Counted from the stretch's first letter, positions 35,349 through 45,806 are shown. The stretch: 64,000 nt of DNA from Candidatus Kouleothrix ribensis (GCA_016722075.1 JADKGW010000001.1:620001-684000); one strand, 5' to 3'. Translations and numbers: made by a program. The notes: generated by a model not told the origin, from the letters alone.

Positions 35349-36305
35349 TCAGCGATTTTCCTTCTCTTCTACAAGTTCTGCGTGGAATTGCGCAACACAG
35401 TTGCGCCCCAATCGCTTGGCTTGGTAGAGCGCCTGGTCTGCGGCGGCGATCAGCGCGTCCCTTGAATTTGCATGGAGGGGATATTCCGCGATCCCAATGC
35501 TGAGTGTAGTCATTCGGATGGGTTCGGGCGTATTCCCATCGCCATGGTCAAACGGTATCGTCTGGCTTTCGACAGTCTTCCGCAACCGTTCTGCGCCCTG
35601 CCAGGCCACCTCCGCCGATGTTTCTATCATCACGATCGCGAATTCATCGCCCCCATAGCGAAACAGGGAATCGGAGACGCGTGAGCAGGAACGCAGAGCA
35701 CCGGCCACAGCGCGCAACATCTCATCTCCGAACAGATGCCCATATTGATCGTTGATCTGCTTGAAATGATCAACATCCATCCAGGCAAGCACGAGGGAGT
35801 GGCCATAGCGTTTGGATCGCTCCAGTTCATGATCCAGCAGGCGAAATAACTGATGGCGATTGTATAAGCCGGTCAGCGCGTCGTGGATTGCCATCTCGCG
35901 GATTTCCTTCAGCAAACGGTGGCGCTCGATGGCATAGCGAATGGATCGTTCCAGCAATTGCTCATCAAACTGCCCTTTGATCAGGTAATCCATGGCCCCG
36001 GCCTGCATGGCGGCCACATCCGCTTCGCGGTTGGTCAGCCCGGTCAACATGATGATAGGCGCCTGCATATCCAGGCGGGCGGATTCGCGCAACAATTGCA
36101 GGCCGTCGTCTGGGCCGAGAAGATAATCAATCATATAAAGGTCGTGCCGATTCGCCTGGATCTGCCTCAACCCTTCCTCGTAATTGGGAGTCCAGTCAAG
36201 CTGGTATTCCACACCCTCGATCTCAGAAAGAAGGTCGCGGGTGATGACATAATCATCAGGATCGTCTTCGATTAATAGTATTTTAATGGGTTGGATATCG
36301 GACAT
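35349..36305 (-). CDS. Response regulator with GGDEF domain (diguanylate cyclase)
   Basis: 318 residues. The N-terminal receiver has its aspartate in LYMIDYLLGPDDG. The GGDEF domain (about 140-310) has DVDHFKQINDQYGH and the active-site RYGGDEF, so cyclic di-GMP synthesis is likely. Residues before the active site do not form a clear RxxD inhibitory site. It stands between a single-domain receiver and an HD-GYP protein on the same strand. Confidence 0.9.
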   Translation of the reverse strand: MSDIQPIKILLIEDDPDDYVITRDLLSEIEGVEYQLDWTPNYEEGLRQIQANRHDLYMIDYLLGPDDGLQLLRESARLDMQAPIIMLTGLTNREADVAAMQAGAMDYLIKGQFDEQLLERSIRYAIERHRLLKEIREMAIHDALTGLYNRHQLFRLLDHELERSKRYGHSLVLAWMDVDHFKQINDQYGHLFGDEMLRAVAGALRSCSRVSDSLFRYGGDEFAIVMIETSAEVAWQGAERLRKTVESQTIPFDHGDGNTPEPIRMTTLSIGIAEYPLHANSRDALIAAADQALYQAKRLGRNCVAQFHAELVEEKENR

Positions 36306-36327
36306 GGTTCAAAACTATCCTTTGAAA

Positions 36328-36786
36328 TCAGAGATCGTTTTTGGGCAGTTTCACGATCTCGATCCAATACTCGCCGAGGCCGGCGATTACCTCCACCAGG
36401 CCCGCAAACGTCACCGGCTTGGTGATGAAACCAGCCGCCCCCAGATCGTAACTCCGCACAATATCTTCCTCTGATCTGGAAGTGGTTAGTACAACAACCG
36501 GGAGGTGACGCAATTGCGAGTCGGCTTTGATTTCCTGCAGGGCTTCACGCCCGTCCATGCGCGGCATGTTCAGATCCAGCAGGATCAAATCGGGAGGGCA
36601 AATCGTGTTCTGATCTTTGTACTTGCCCTCCTTTCGCAGGCAGGCTAGCAATTCAATGCCGTTTTCCACAAACTCCACGCAGTTGGCGAGGCGAATTTCC
36701 TGAAACGCCTCTTTGATGAGCATGCGGTCGTCTGCGTCATCGTCGGCGATGAGAATTTTGATCAGTTCCGGTGCGGTTTGTGTCAT
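36328..36786 (-). CDS. Single-domain response regulator (Rcp1-like)
   Basis: 152 residues. IKILIADDDADDRMLIKEAF carries the acidic pocket, LILLDLNMPRMDG the phospho-acceptor, and VITKPVTF-like GFITKPV the lysine. Such receivers commonly partner with phytochrome-type or PAS-GAF kinases. Its start overlaps the stop of the 995-residue kinase by 4 bases, a sign of translational coupling and a probable cognate pair. Confidence 0.88.
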   Translation of the reverse strand: MTQTAPELIKILIADDDADDRMLIKEAFQEIRLANCVEFVENGIELLACLRKEGKYKDQNTICPPDLILLDLNMPRMDGREALQEIKADSQLRHLPVVVLTTSRSEEDIVRSYDLGAAGFITKPVTFAGLVEVIAGLGEYWIEIVKLPKNDL

Positions 36787-39770
36787 GGCTTGATTCCTTC
36801 CATCTGGCGGACGGGTAAGCTCACAATGAATGTCGCACCTTTGTCGATTTCACTGGTCGCGGTGATGCTGCCGCTATGACGTTCGACAATTCGGCGGCAA
36901 ATGGCAAGACCCATTCCGCTGCCTTCATATTCCGAGCGATCGTGCAGGCGCTGGAACGGTTTGAAGATTCGGTCGAGATACTTTGTGTCGAAGCCAATTC
37001 CATTGTCTTCAACGCAGATCTGGCATGTGCCGCCTGCAATTTTAGCAGATATTTTTATCTGCAGGGGGCGTTCCACGTGGCTGAATTTGAGGGCGTTGCC
37101 AACCAGGTTTTGAAGCAGTTGACGGATCTGAGTCGGATCGGCCTGGATACGCGCCATCTCTTCAATGGTTACGCTGGCCTCTTTTTGTTCAATTCGAGAC
37201 TCTAAGTCGGACAGTACATCTCGGGCGATCTCGGCCAGATCCACATCTTGGAACGGCTGCGCCCGCGTGGATACGCGCGAAAAGCTCAACAGATCGTTGA
37301 TCAAGGTCTGCATCCGACGGCTGGCATCCTGCATCCGCCTCAGGTAGTCCACGCCTGTTTCGCCCAAGGCGTCGTTGTATTTGATCGCCAGGCGATCGCC
37401 AAATGCCAGCACCTTTCGCAGGGGTTCCTGCAAATCGTGGGCGGCCACGTAGGCAAATTCCTGCAGGTCGCGGTTGCTCGCCTCGAGTTTGGCGGTGTAA
37501 GTGACGAGGCGATCTTCGGTCTGCTTGCGCGCTGCAAACTGGCGGGCGTTTTCGATCGAGATGGCAACTTGCCCCGCCAGCGTTGTTTGAATATAGGTGT
37601 CTTCGGCGGTGAAATGCTCCGTTTCATTCGACTGGACATCGAAGACACCGATCACCTCGTCGCCGATGATGAGTGGAACGGCCAGATCGGAACGGGTTTC
37701 GGGCAGAAGTGGGTTGGGCAAAAAGTTGGTAGTGTGTTTGACATCGTTGATGATCAACCCCTGTTTTTCACGGGCAACGCGCGCCACTATCGAATGAGGA
37801 TGCGCAAGCTGAATGTGATGTCCTTTCGCCAGCATCTGGCGGCCGGCCTCGCCGGCCCCGGCAGCCAGCATCAGCGTATTACTCGAATTGTCGAGCAAAT
37901 AGATGTGGGAATGGGAGTAACCAAACTGCTCCTTAACGAGGTCCACCACCTTGGGCAGGAGCGTGTTGACATCCAGCACGGCGGATATGGCGGAACTGAT
38001 ATGCGCAACCTTCTCCAATTGGGCGGCGCGCTGAGCCAGCAGCTCTTCCATTTTCTTGCGTTCGGTGATGTCCCAGGTAACACCGATGACACGACAAGCA
38101 CGCCCTTGGGCATCACCTTGCAAGGTTGCCTTAGTATACAAGACGCGTTCTGCCTTATCGGGGCGGATGATGCGGTATTCATCTTCATAGGGCACACCAG
38201 TTTTCGCTGTGTTTTGCACAGCTGCCAGCACGCGGTCTTTGTCAGCCGGGTGGAGTGCGTTTACAAACAACGCATAATCTGGCTCAACGGCCTCGGGCAC
38301 ATACCCAAAAATGCGGTATTGCTCCGCAGACCAGATATTTTCATCGGTGAGGATGTCCCATTCCCAGCTTCCCAAATGCGCCAGTTGCTGTGCTTCGTTT
38401 AAGCTGGTTTCGGAATGTTTGAGGCGCATTTCAGCCTGTTTGCGCTCGGTAATATTGTTTGCAAGGATCATCGCCATTGGCACAGCGCCTGAACCATCGC
38501 GCAAAGGGACATAGGAATAGCGATAGATGCGGTCGTCAAACGGCAACTCGGCGTGGAAAACCTCGCCTGCCAGGGCGCGGCGCATGTTCGGCTCGACTAT
38601 CTGGGTAAATTCGGGCGGTAGAACCTCGTGCAATGTTCTCCCTTCCAGCATTTCCCGCGAAAAGCCGGTCGCTTCGAGTTCGGGGCCATCGACAAGAATG
38701 AAACGCAGGTCGTAGTCATAGAGAAGCAGGGCGCTATCGGGCAGGTTTTGCGCGAGGGTGCGGTAACGCTCTTCGCTGCGCCGCAATTGTTCCTCCGCCC
38801 GCTTGCGTTCGGTGATGTTATGGGATGTCCAGAGAAGGTGGCTGCAGACGCCGTTGTCGTCGAACACCGGCACAATCGTTACTTCGGCAAAATAATGACC
38901 AGCCGATGTTTCAAGGTCTTCTTCATAATGGATGGGCAAGCCCGTCATCACCGGTTGACGATAGCGTCGAAGGGTTAAATCCAGCAGTTCGCCCTGGATA
39001 CCCATCACATCGTGCAACATATGTTCGACCGTCTTCCCCACCAGGAATTGAGCCGTGAAATCGTAGCCGAACGATCGCGTTGTATCAATGTAATGCTGGT
39101 TGACGGCTGCAACGCGGAATGCGCCATCAGGTTCGACAGCCACGAACAATTGCAAATCATGATTGTTATTGAATATCACCGACAGCTGGTTTTCCTTCTG
39201 CCGCAAAGCCTCCTCTGCCTGCTTACGCTCGGCAATCTCCTCTTCCAGCCTCGCCACTGTTTGGGCTAGTTCATCTGTTCGTTGCGCCACCATCGCTTCC
39301 AATTGAGTCTGATATTTCTGCAACTCGATGGTATGACGTTGCAGGTTTTGGGTCAGGGATTGGATGCGCAGGTGGGTATTGATGCGCGCCAATAGTTCCT
39401 GCTGTTGGATGGGCTTTTCCACGTAATCTACACCACCAACGGCAAAGCCGCGAACTTTGTAGTTGGTTTGCGTGGCATGCGCCGTAATGAAGATCACCGG
39501 AATGGAACTGGTTAGTTCGGTGGCTTTTAGCCGGCGGCACACTTCAAATCCGTCCATATCCGGCAAATCCACATCCAGCAGGATCAGATTGGGATGTGCG
39601 AGGGCAGATTTTTCCAGTCCGCTTTGCCCATCTTGAGCCACGAGTATATTATGGCCATGCTCGAAGAGATAGGTTGTGACAACAGCTAGATTCGTCATGT
39701 TATCGTCGATGACTAGAATCGTCGCTGAGGCATCACTACGGGCTAACGAATCGTCTTCTGTGAACATCAC
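36783..39770 (-). CDS. Hybrid histidine kinase (REC, three PAS, GAF, HisKA, HATPase)
   Basis: 995 residues with no membrane helix. A receiver comes first (about 15-135, aspartate in LILLDVDLPDMDG), then a coiled coil, three PAS/PAC units (about 195-575), a GAF domain (about 600-750), a phytochrome-type HisKA with AAHDLQEPLRKV, and an ATPase domain with VGNALKFSH, DNGIGFD and GSGMGLAI. It overlaps both neighbours by 4 bases (36783-36786 and 39767-39770). It probably takes phosphate from the upstream hybrid kinase and passes it to the downstream receivers. Confidence 0.9.
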   Translation of the reverse strand: MMFTEDDSLARSDASATILVIDDNMTNLAVVTTYLFEHGHNILVAQDGQSGLEKSALAHPNLILLDVDLPDMDGFEVCRRLKATELTSSIPVIFITAHATQTNYKVRGFAVGGVDYVEKPIQQQELLARINTHLRIQSLTQNLQRHTIELQKYQTQLEAMVAQRTDELAQTVARLEEEIAERKQAEEALRQKENQLSVIFNNNHDLQLFVAVEPDGAFRVAAVNQHYIDTTRSFGYDFTAQFLVGKTVEHMLHDVMGIQGELLDLTLRRYRQPVMTGLPIHYEEDLETSAGHYFAEVTIVPVFDDNGVCSHLLWTSHNITERKRAEEQLRRSEERYRTLAQNLPDSALLLYDYDLRFILVDGPELEATGFSREMLEGRTLHEVLPPEFTQIVEPNMRRALAGEVFHAELPFDDRIYRYSYVPLRDGSGAVPMAMILANNITERKQAEMRLKHSETSLNEAQQLAHLGSWEWDILTDENIWSAEQYRIFGYVPEAVEPDYALFVNALHPADKDRVLAAVQNTAKTGVPYEDEYRIIRPDKAERVLYTKATLQGDAQGRACRVIGVTWDITERKKMEELLAQRAAQLEKVAHISSAISAVLDVNTLLPKVVDLVKEQFGYSHSHIYLLDNSSNTLMLAAGAGEAGRQMLAKGHHIQLAHPHSIVARVAREKQGLIINDVKHTTNFLPNPLLPETRSDLAVPLIIGDEVIGVFDVQSNETEHFTAEDTYIQTTLAGQVAISIENARQFAARKQTEDRLVTYTAKLEASNRDLQEFAYVAAHDLQEPLRKVLAFGDRLAIKYNDALGETGVDYLRRMQDASRRMQTLINDLLSFSRVSTRAQPFQDVDLAEIARDVLSDLESRIEQKEASVTIEEMARIQADPTQIRQLLQNLVGNALKFSHVERPLQIKISAKIAGGTCQICVEDNGIGFDTKYLDRIFKPFQRLHDRSEYEGSGMGLAICRRIVERHSGSITATSEIDKGATFIVSLPVRQMEGIKP

Positions 39771-42700
39771 GCTCGCTCCAGGTATTCTTGCAGTAGCAGC
39801 CGGACTTTCCGCTCTTCGAAGCCGCGCGTCAGGCGGGTGATCTGATCTGCAAACGGTTGGTAGCGCGGATCCTGGCTTGCCAGTTGCCTGAGCCGGGCTT
39901 CGATGGCAAGCAGGTTGCCGCGCCGCGCTAATCCGTACAAGGCCTCCAACTCCGCCCGCTCCGGCATGATCAGCTCGGGCCGCACCTCCGGCTCAAGCGC
40001 TTGGGTATGATCGGCATACTGCCAGGTCAGGTGCAGATGCTGCGCCAGTAACGCAAGGAGATCATCTGGCTTGACGGGCTTGGGAAGGAATGCATCATAC
40101 CCAGCCTGCAGGGTCTGTTCGATATCCGCCTGCAGCACACTGGCAGACACGGCCAGGATCGGACGGCTCCAGCCGTGTGCCCGCAGTTCCTGCGTCGCTT
40201 CGATGCCAGACGTGCCCGGCATGATCACATCCATCAGGATCAGGTCGGGTTGCCAGCTGAACGCCTGTTCCATCGCTGCCTGGGCGTTCTGGGCAGTTTG
40301 CACGTCGAAGCCGAGCGGCTCGAGGAATTCCTGGAGGAACTGGCAGTTGATGGGAACATCATCCACAATCAGGAGCTTTCGGCGCGGGCCCTGGTACCCG
40401 ATGACCGTTGGATGGGCTGCAGCGGCGGGTGCCAGCAGGCGATTGCTCAGCGGCAGGGTGATGTCGAACCAGAACGTACTGCCCTGGCCAGGCTGACTCT
40501 TCACCTGTATTTCCCCGCCCATCAGGGCGACGATTTGCTGACTGATCGACAACCCCAAACCGGTGCCTTCAGCACGTATGCGTTTTTCCCCGACCTGCTC
40601 GAAAGGCTGGAAGATCTTGACCAGGTCGGCTTGGGCGATGCCTACCCCGGTATCCCGGATGCTGAAGCGCAGGCGAGCAGTATCGTCATGGTGCTCCAAT
40701 ACATCCACCTGAAATTGAACTTCGCCTTCGTCGGTGAACTTGATGGCGTTGCTGAGCAGGTTGAGCAGAACCTGGCGAAGATGTTTTTCGTCGGCGAGTA
40801 CCCGCTCAGGTAGGCTACTAGGCACTATCGCAGTCAATTGTACGTGTTTTGCTTCAGCCCGGCTACGAACAATACTGACGATACTGTGAAGGAACGGCGA
40901 TACTTGTATGTCGGTAGGGTTCAGTTTGATCTTACCGGCTTCGATCTTGGCGATGTCGAGTAGATCATTAATAAGGGTAAGCAGGTGTTCGCCGCTGTGT
41001 TGGATGATATTCAGACCGTTCAGGATCTTCTCATCCTGAGAGCGTTGTTGAAGGATTTGAGCGTAGCCCAGAATGCCATTGAGCGGGGTGCGCAGCTCGT
41101 GGCTCATATTGGCCAGAAACACGCTCTTGGCCTGGTTGGCCGTCTCGGCTGCTGCTCGCGCTGTTTCGGCCTGCTCTTTGGCCACCTGCAACTGTTCAGT
41201 AGAGGCTGCCAATTCGCTGGTGCGCCCGGCGACTTGGGCCTCAAGCTCTCGATTGCGGCTTTCGATGCTGCTGACCCGCCACCAAACGCCGCCGGCGACT
41301 AACCCCACGACCAACAACGCCGCCAGCATCCTAAACCAGGTAGTTTGCCACCAGGGTGGGGTGACGATGATTTTGATGGATTTGCCTTCCTCATTCCACA
41401 CCCCGTCGTTATTCGACGCTTTGACCCGGAAGGTGTACTCGCCGGGATTGAGGTTAGTGTAGGTGATCAAGCGACGGCTGCTGTCTACATAGCTCCAATC
41501 CTTGTCAAAGCCTTCCAGCATGTACGCGTATTGATTTTTTTGGGGATAGCGATAGTTCAAGGCCGCAAATTCAAACGAAAAAACCGATTGGGCGTACGAT
41601 AGGGTCAATTCCTTCGTCGCGTTGATCGATTGTTTCAGCGGCGAATCCGTTTCGCCAACGGAAATAGGTTTATTGAAAATCTCAAAATTCGTCAGGACAA
41701 CCGGCGGCGCCTCGGTGTTATAGCTAATATTTGCCGGATTGATAATGTTGAAACCTTCTTCTCCTCCGAACATCAACGCCCCTGTGCGCAATTTATAGGC
41801 GGGGCCGCCGTTAAGAAACTGGTTGCTCTGCAAGCCATCGGTCACATCAAATGTCTTCGTGACACCTTTCTTCGGGTCGAAAACAGTGATACCACTCTCA
41901 GCTGTTCCCAACCACAGTTGTCCCTGGTCATCTTCCAGGATGGTATTGATGCGGTCACTGGACAGGCCGTCTTTCCTGCGGTAGGCGATAAATTTCTCAG
42001 TTTGTCTGTCGAGGCGATTTAAGCCGCCGCTGGTACCAATCCAAAGGTCGCCGGTCGAACCGCGCCAAATGCTCCAGACTTCATTATTACTAAGGCTGGC
42101 CGGATTGGTGAGATCATTCTTATAATGCCAAAATGTCTCGGTTTTTGGGTCGAATTTATCCAACCCGCCGCCCCAATGCCCAAGCCACAAGACACCCGCC
42201 GGGTCACAATTGATGGTTGTGATAATTCCACTTCCCAGGCTGTTGGGATTATCCGGGTCGTGTTTGTAGGCCTTGAACTTCCCGGTGGCTGAATTGAAGC
42301 GGTTCAAGCCGCCGTAGCTGGTACCGATCCAGAGCGTGCCCTGAGTATCTTCACAAATACCGCGGATATCATTACCGCTCAGGCTTTCAGGGTCATTGGG
42401 ATCGTTTACATATCGGGTAAAAACGCCTGTTGGCTCGTTCATTTTATTAAGACCATCTCGTGTGCCAACCCAGAGCGATCCGGCCTGGTCCTGATAGATG
42501 TTATAGACCGACTTGCCGCTCAAGCTTTGGGGGTTATCAGGATCGAATTGGTAGTGCGTGAATTTCCCCGTGGCCGGGTCAAGGCGATTCAGCCCGGTGC
42601 CTTCGGCCCCAGCCCACACGATGCCGGCCCGGTCTTCATATAGGCTCCAGATCTGCCCACTACTTAAGCTCGTGTCATCTTCAGGGATGTGACGATAGGT

Positions 42701-43807
42701 TTGAAACTTGGCAGCCTTGCGATCCAGGATGTTAATACCTTTTCCCAGGGAGCCGATCCATAAAGTGCCCTGTCCATCCTGGTAGAACGAACCGATCTGG
42801 GTATGATTGATGCTGGTTGGATCGGATGGGTTCGGCAGATAGTTGGTAAACTGCTGCCGTTCTGGGTCAAGGCTGTACAGGCCGCCGCTCAGGGTGCCGA
42901 TCCACAAGATACCGTCGCTGGTCTCGGTCAACGCAAAGATAAAGCCGTTTTCCAGGCCAAGGTAAGTGGTATAGCGGGTGAATTTCCCTGTCTTGGGGTC
43001 AAAGCTATTCAGCCCCTTGCTGATAGTGCCCACCCAGAGAACGCCCTGGTGATCTTCATAAATGGACCAGACTGCATTCTCGCTCAGGCTGGCGGGATCG
43101 TTTGGGTCGTTTTTGTAATGAATAAAGCCGCCGCTGGATGGGTCGAATTTATCCAACCCGCCGCCCTGTATCCCCACCCACAGATTGCCAGCCCGATCTG
43201 CATACAATGCCCGGCCCTCGTTGCCGCTCAGACTCTTTGGGTCATTTGGATCATGCTGATAGGACACGAACGTGCCGGTTTGCCGATCAAACTTATTCAG
43301 GCCGCCATCGGTGGTCAGCACCCAGAGCGTGCCCTGGGCATCCTGCAGGATGCGCCAGACATCATTGCCGCTAATGCTGTTGGGGTTGGCGTCATCATGG
43401 ATATAGCGCGTGAATTGTTCCGTGCTCCGATCAAATTTATTCAAACCGGCATTCGTAGCCAGCCACAGGTTGCCATTGGAATCTTCTATGATGTGGTGTA
43501 CGAGTGTGCCAATCATGCTATGCGGATCATCCGGGTCATTGCGGTAGCTCTTGAACGTATAGCCGTCATACCGATCAACCCCGACGGCAGTGCCAAACCA
43601 CATAAAGCCCTGGCTATCCTGATAAATGGCTTCTACATTCCCCTGCGAGAGCCCGTCTTCGAGCGTTAAGTGCTCAAACCGGAGTTCTCGTCCACCGGCA
43701 ATAGCTAGGGTGGATTCTGGTTTGGTTTGGGCCGCCGCTTGGCCCGGCCCAAACAGGATCAAGCTGAGCAAGAAAATGACAAGAACGGAGTGGAACTTCG
43801 GATTCAT
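39767..43807 (-). CDS. Beta-propeller hybrid histidine kinase (two-component regulator propeller type)
   Basis: About 1346 residues from the ATG at 43807, with GAGGG upstream. A signal peptide (about 1-26) is followed by a long row of propeller blades (about 45-700) with the repeating pattern LWIGT...GGLNRFD..TGKFT.Y..DP..P.SLS, then a Y_Y_Y domain, one membrane helix near 815, HisKA with MSHELRTPLNG, an ATPase domain with GTGLGLSI, a receiver with LILMDVIMPG, and an acidic C-terminal helical part. In Bacteroidetes such sensors (hybrid two-component systems) detect glycan fragments. Here it heads a signalling operon with no sugar genes, so the ligand is unknown. Confidence 0.9.
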   Translation of the reverse strand: MNPKFHSVLVIFLLSLILFGPGQAAAQTKPESTLAIAGGRELRFEHLTLEDGLSQGNVEAIYQDSQGFMWFGTAVGVDRYDGYTFKSYRNDPDDPHSMIGTLVHHIIEDSNGNLWLATNAGLNKFDRSTEQFTRYIHDDANPNSISGNDVWRILQDAQGTLWVLTTDGGLNKFDRQTGTFVSYQHDPNDPKSLSGNEGRALYADRAGNLWVGIQGGGLDKFDPSSGGFIHYKNDPNDPASLSENAVWSIYEDHQGVLWVGTISKGLNSFDPKTGKFTRYTTYLGLENGFIFALTETSDGILWIGTLSGGLYSLDPERQQFTNYLPNPSDPTSINHTQIGSFYQDGQGTLWIGSLGKGINILDRKAAKFQTYRHIPEDDTSLSSGQIWSLYEDRAGIVWAGAEGTGLNRLDPATGKFTHYQFDPDNPQSLSGKSVYNIYQDQAGSLWVGTRDGLNKMNEPTGVFTRYVNDPNDPESLSGNDIRGICEDTQGTLWIGTSYGGLNRFNSATGKFKAYKHDPDNPNSLGSGIITTINCDPAGVLWLGHWGGGLDKFDPKTETFWHYKNDLTNPASLSNNEVWSIWRGSTGDLWIGTSGGLNRLDRQTEKFIAYRRKDGLSSDRINTILEDDQGQLWLGTAESGITVFDPKKGVTKTFDVTDGLQSNQFLNGGPAYKLRTGALMFGGEEGFNIINPANISYNTEAPPVVLTNFEIFNKPISVGETDSPLKQSINATKELTLSYAQSVFSFEFAALNYRYPQKNQYAYMLEGFDKDWSYVDSSRRLITYTNLNPGEYTFRVKASNNDGVWNEEGKSIKIIVTPPWWQTTWFRMLAALLVVGLVAGGVWWRVSSIESRNRELEAQVAGRTSELAASTEQLQVAKEQAETARAAAETANQAKSVFLANMSHELRTPLNGILGYAQILQQRSQDEKILNGLNIIQHSGEHLLTLINDLLDIAKIEAGKIKLNPTDIQVSPFLHSIVSIVRSRAEAKHVQLTAIVPSSLPERVLADEKHLRQVLLNLLSNAIKFTDEGEVQFQVDVLEHHDDTARLRFSIRDTGVGIAQADLVKIFQPFEQVGEKRIRAEGTGLGLSISQQIVALMGGEIQVKSQPGQGSTFWFDITLPLSNRLLAPAAAAHPTVIGYQGPRRKLLIVDDVPINCQFLQEFLEPLGFDVQTAQNAQAAMEQAFSWQPDLILMDVIMPGTSGIEATQELRAHGWSRPILAVSASVLQADIEQTLQAGYDAFLPKPVKPDDLLALLAQHLHLTWQYADHTQALEPEVRPELIMPERAELEALYGLARRGNLLAIEARLRQLASQDPRYQPFADQITRLTRGFEERKVRLLLQEYLERA

Positions 43808-43918
43808 TGAAATACCCTCTATAACACTAACGGGGCTTGTGCATATTACCTGCGAATCGGTACGTACGGTATAATATCGCATGAACTATCGTGTTGATGC
43901 GGTTTATTTGGTTTTGCT

Positions 43919-44116
43919 GTGAAGGTCAATTTTCTGAAAAAAACTACCGGCTTGAGTCACTGTGATCGGCGCGCATTGGTCGAACGTGCTGCCGACGCGC
44001 TGCCGCTCACGACACAGGCAGAGTTGCTCAGCATCAGCTGCAGCAGCCTGTACTATCAGCCCAAAGTACCGTCGCCAGCGGAGGTGCCTAGCAAGCACCG
44101 AATCGACGCACTGTAG
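43919..44116 (+). pseudogene. IS3-family transposase remnant
   Basis: 65 codons fuse the end of an orfA-like sequence (VNFLKKTTGL) with the start of an orfB-like one (LPLTTQAELLSISCSSLYYQPKVP through KHRIDAL). That is the normal junction in IS150/IS3-type elements, but nothing of the catalytic domain follows. It is an old, truncated copy beside the promoter of the propeller kinase. Positions 44117-44372 show no gene that I can support. Confidence 0.6.
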
Positions 44117-44372
44117 CAGCTGTGAGGAAAGTGTGAGGGGGCCGCAAGGTAAGGCGCGGCGCCAGTGCCGCTTAGTCAGGAAGTTCTGTGGAGAAACCCC
44201 GCCGCCCATCCCGGCGGCGAGCTGCCACCGGTATGGGCAGGCCACTCGACCAGCACTTCAGAAGGGGCGTTCGAATACATATACTGCTCGCGAGCTAGGA
44301 TTAGACGCTCAGCTATCTCGCTCTTTCCGCATCGCAATGCGCTCAAGTGAGTGTAAAGCGCATGCCCAAACC

Positions 44373-44798
44373 TTAGCCGTGCGCAGCATACCTGCGCTCT
44401 GCAACCGGAATCACGAGCTTCAGCCCAGACCAAATGGTATCGACCGCACATACTTTCACGTCGACGAGACCAGTGGTAAGCGCGAGCATCCGAATCCGAT
44501 CTTCGGTCACATCTGTCGGCATCTTTGAGGCTTTCTTCGGCCACGATACCCATAGCATGCCATTTGGAACAATCTGAGCTTTGGCAAAGCTGAGGCGCTG
44601 TGCAAAATCAGCATACACGGTCACAAAGAGATGAACACAATCCAGTTGCCCGTCCTGTAGGTCGTGGAATGTCACCCCAGCAGGAAGTGGCGCGACTAAC
44701 GCGGCGTAGTGCGTTGGCGGATTGATCACCGCCAGACGAAAACCAGGTTTGATGCCGAGTTTCAGCACGAGCGGTTTCCGGGAATAGCCAGCAGTCAT
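44373..44798 (-). CDS. DUF3052-family protein
   Basis: 141 residues from the ATG at 44798, with GAGGTG in front; the frame to 44957 has no start support. KPLVLKLGIKPGFRLAVINPP at the start and the MLWVSWPKKASKM block with the final SGLKLVIP match small DUF3052 proteins. Their function is unknown. It lies on the - strand just left of an attC-like site, as cassette genes do. Confidence 0.75.
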   Translation of the reverse strand: MTAGYSRKPLVLKLGIKPGFRLAVINPPTHYAALVAPLPAGVTFHDLQDGQLDCVHLFVTVYADFAQRLSFAKAQIVPNGMLWVSWPKKASKMPTDVTEDRIRMLALTTGLVDVKVCAVDTIWSGLKLVIPVAERRYAAHG

Positions 44799-44982
44799 GG
44801 ACACCTCGTGAAGTTGGTTCCGTTCGTCATTCCGTGTACGCAGAGTATAACGGATCGTGTCTGGAAGGCACATACGCGAGCAGATGAATGCGCGGAAGTT
44901 CTTGAAAAGGGTTTCTGGCTGAGCGCCGTACGGTAGACCCGGTGCAAGAATAACCAACCTGGCAAGAGCATATTTCGGGTGC

Positions 44983-45040
44983 GCCCAACGAGTTGCGCAT
45001 CAGCCGCCGCCGAGCGCGCAGGCTCGCTTCCAAGTTGGGT
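44983..45040 (-). repeat. Short attC-like site, - orientation
   Basis: Boxes GCCCAAC (44983-44989) and GTTGGGT (45034-45040) enclose a good left arm GCGCATCAGCCGCCGCCG after a 5-base spacer. The right arm is weakly matched. At 58 bp it is half the length of its neighbours and lacks the inner block, so it may be a deletion form. Confidence 0.5.
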
Positions 45041-45092
45041 GGTCAACTTTCCATAGCAGCGCGTAGCACAAAGATAGCCTTTCTGGTGGTGA

Positions 45093-45587
45093 TTACGACG
45101 GACGATACCGTGCGTTTGGCAACCACCATTCTTCCAAGATCAGCAGCGCGTCATCCTCATGCGTGTGCGTGTCGTCATCGAACGCCAATGCTTCGAGGAA
45201 GGCAACGATGACAGCTTCTTGTGCAGGGGTAAGCGACCTTAACTGGGGCGGCTCGCGATCCGGTGGGCGCAGTGTAGCCAAAAAGGAATCAGGAGCCGTC
45301 GATTTAAAGCCACGGTCACGAAGGTGCCGAAAGGTATAGGCGATCAAGGGTGGAATATAGTGTCGCCAGGAGGCGGCATCAAGAAAGAACACCGCGTCCG
45401 GAGCATATTTTTCAATATACGCATCGGTAAGGACATCCATAACCGGATCATAGGGCGTTGGGGATCGATACCCATCGAGGTCGTTCCCACCGCGCAGCGT
45501 TATCGTGGGCGTCGTGGCGACATCCGCGCGAAATACGTGATAGGCTTGCTGAACAATCGTATCATGTATCTGCTGTGCTCCTTGCAT
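45093..45587 (-). CDS. DUF6714-like small protein
   Basis: 164 residues from the ATG at 45587, with GAGAGGTG about 6 bases upstream. FFLDAASWRHYIPPLIAYTFRHL and SLTPAQEAVIVAFLEAL resemble the core of DUF6714, a family of small proteins with no known role. It is on the - strand between two attC-like regions. The family call is from memory of the motif pattern and should be treated as moderate. Confidence 0.55.
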   Translation of the reverse strand: MQGAQQIHDTIVQQAYHVFRADVATTPTITLRGGNDLDGYRSPTPYDPVMDVLTDAYIEKYAPDAVFFLDAASWRHYIPPLIAYTFRHLRDRGFKSTAPDSFLATLRPPDREPPQLRSLTPAQEAVIVAFLEALAFDDDTHTHEDDALLILEEWWLPNARYRPS

Positions 45588-45806
45588 CACAACACCTCTC
45601 ACCCGTGCCTGAAATGAGATTGCGATCACCGCCGACCCCCGCGCCGCCACAGGTTGTCACGTTGTGAGTGGGTCAAGGTAAACCGCTTCTCGCGCATCGG
45701 TCGAATCCTGTTCAGGTGGCTGCTTGCTTCATCCATCCTATCACACAACCGAGCACTCGGGCAACGTGGAAACATAAAACGGAACAAATTTTTTCCGGTG
45801 CGTATA

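Noticed and set aside
44176..44553. 125-codon - strand frame upstream of the IS3 remnant
   Set aside because: Overlaps the start of the DUF3052 3' end and has no ribosome site or family; the W/P-rich tail is not convincing.
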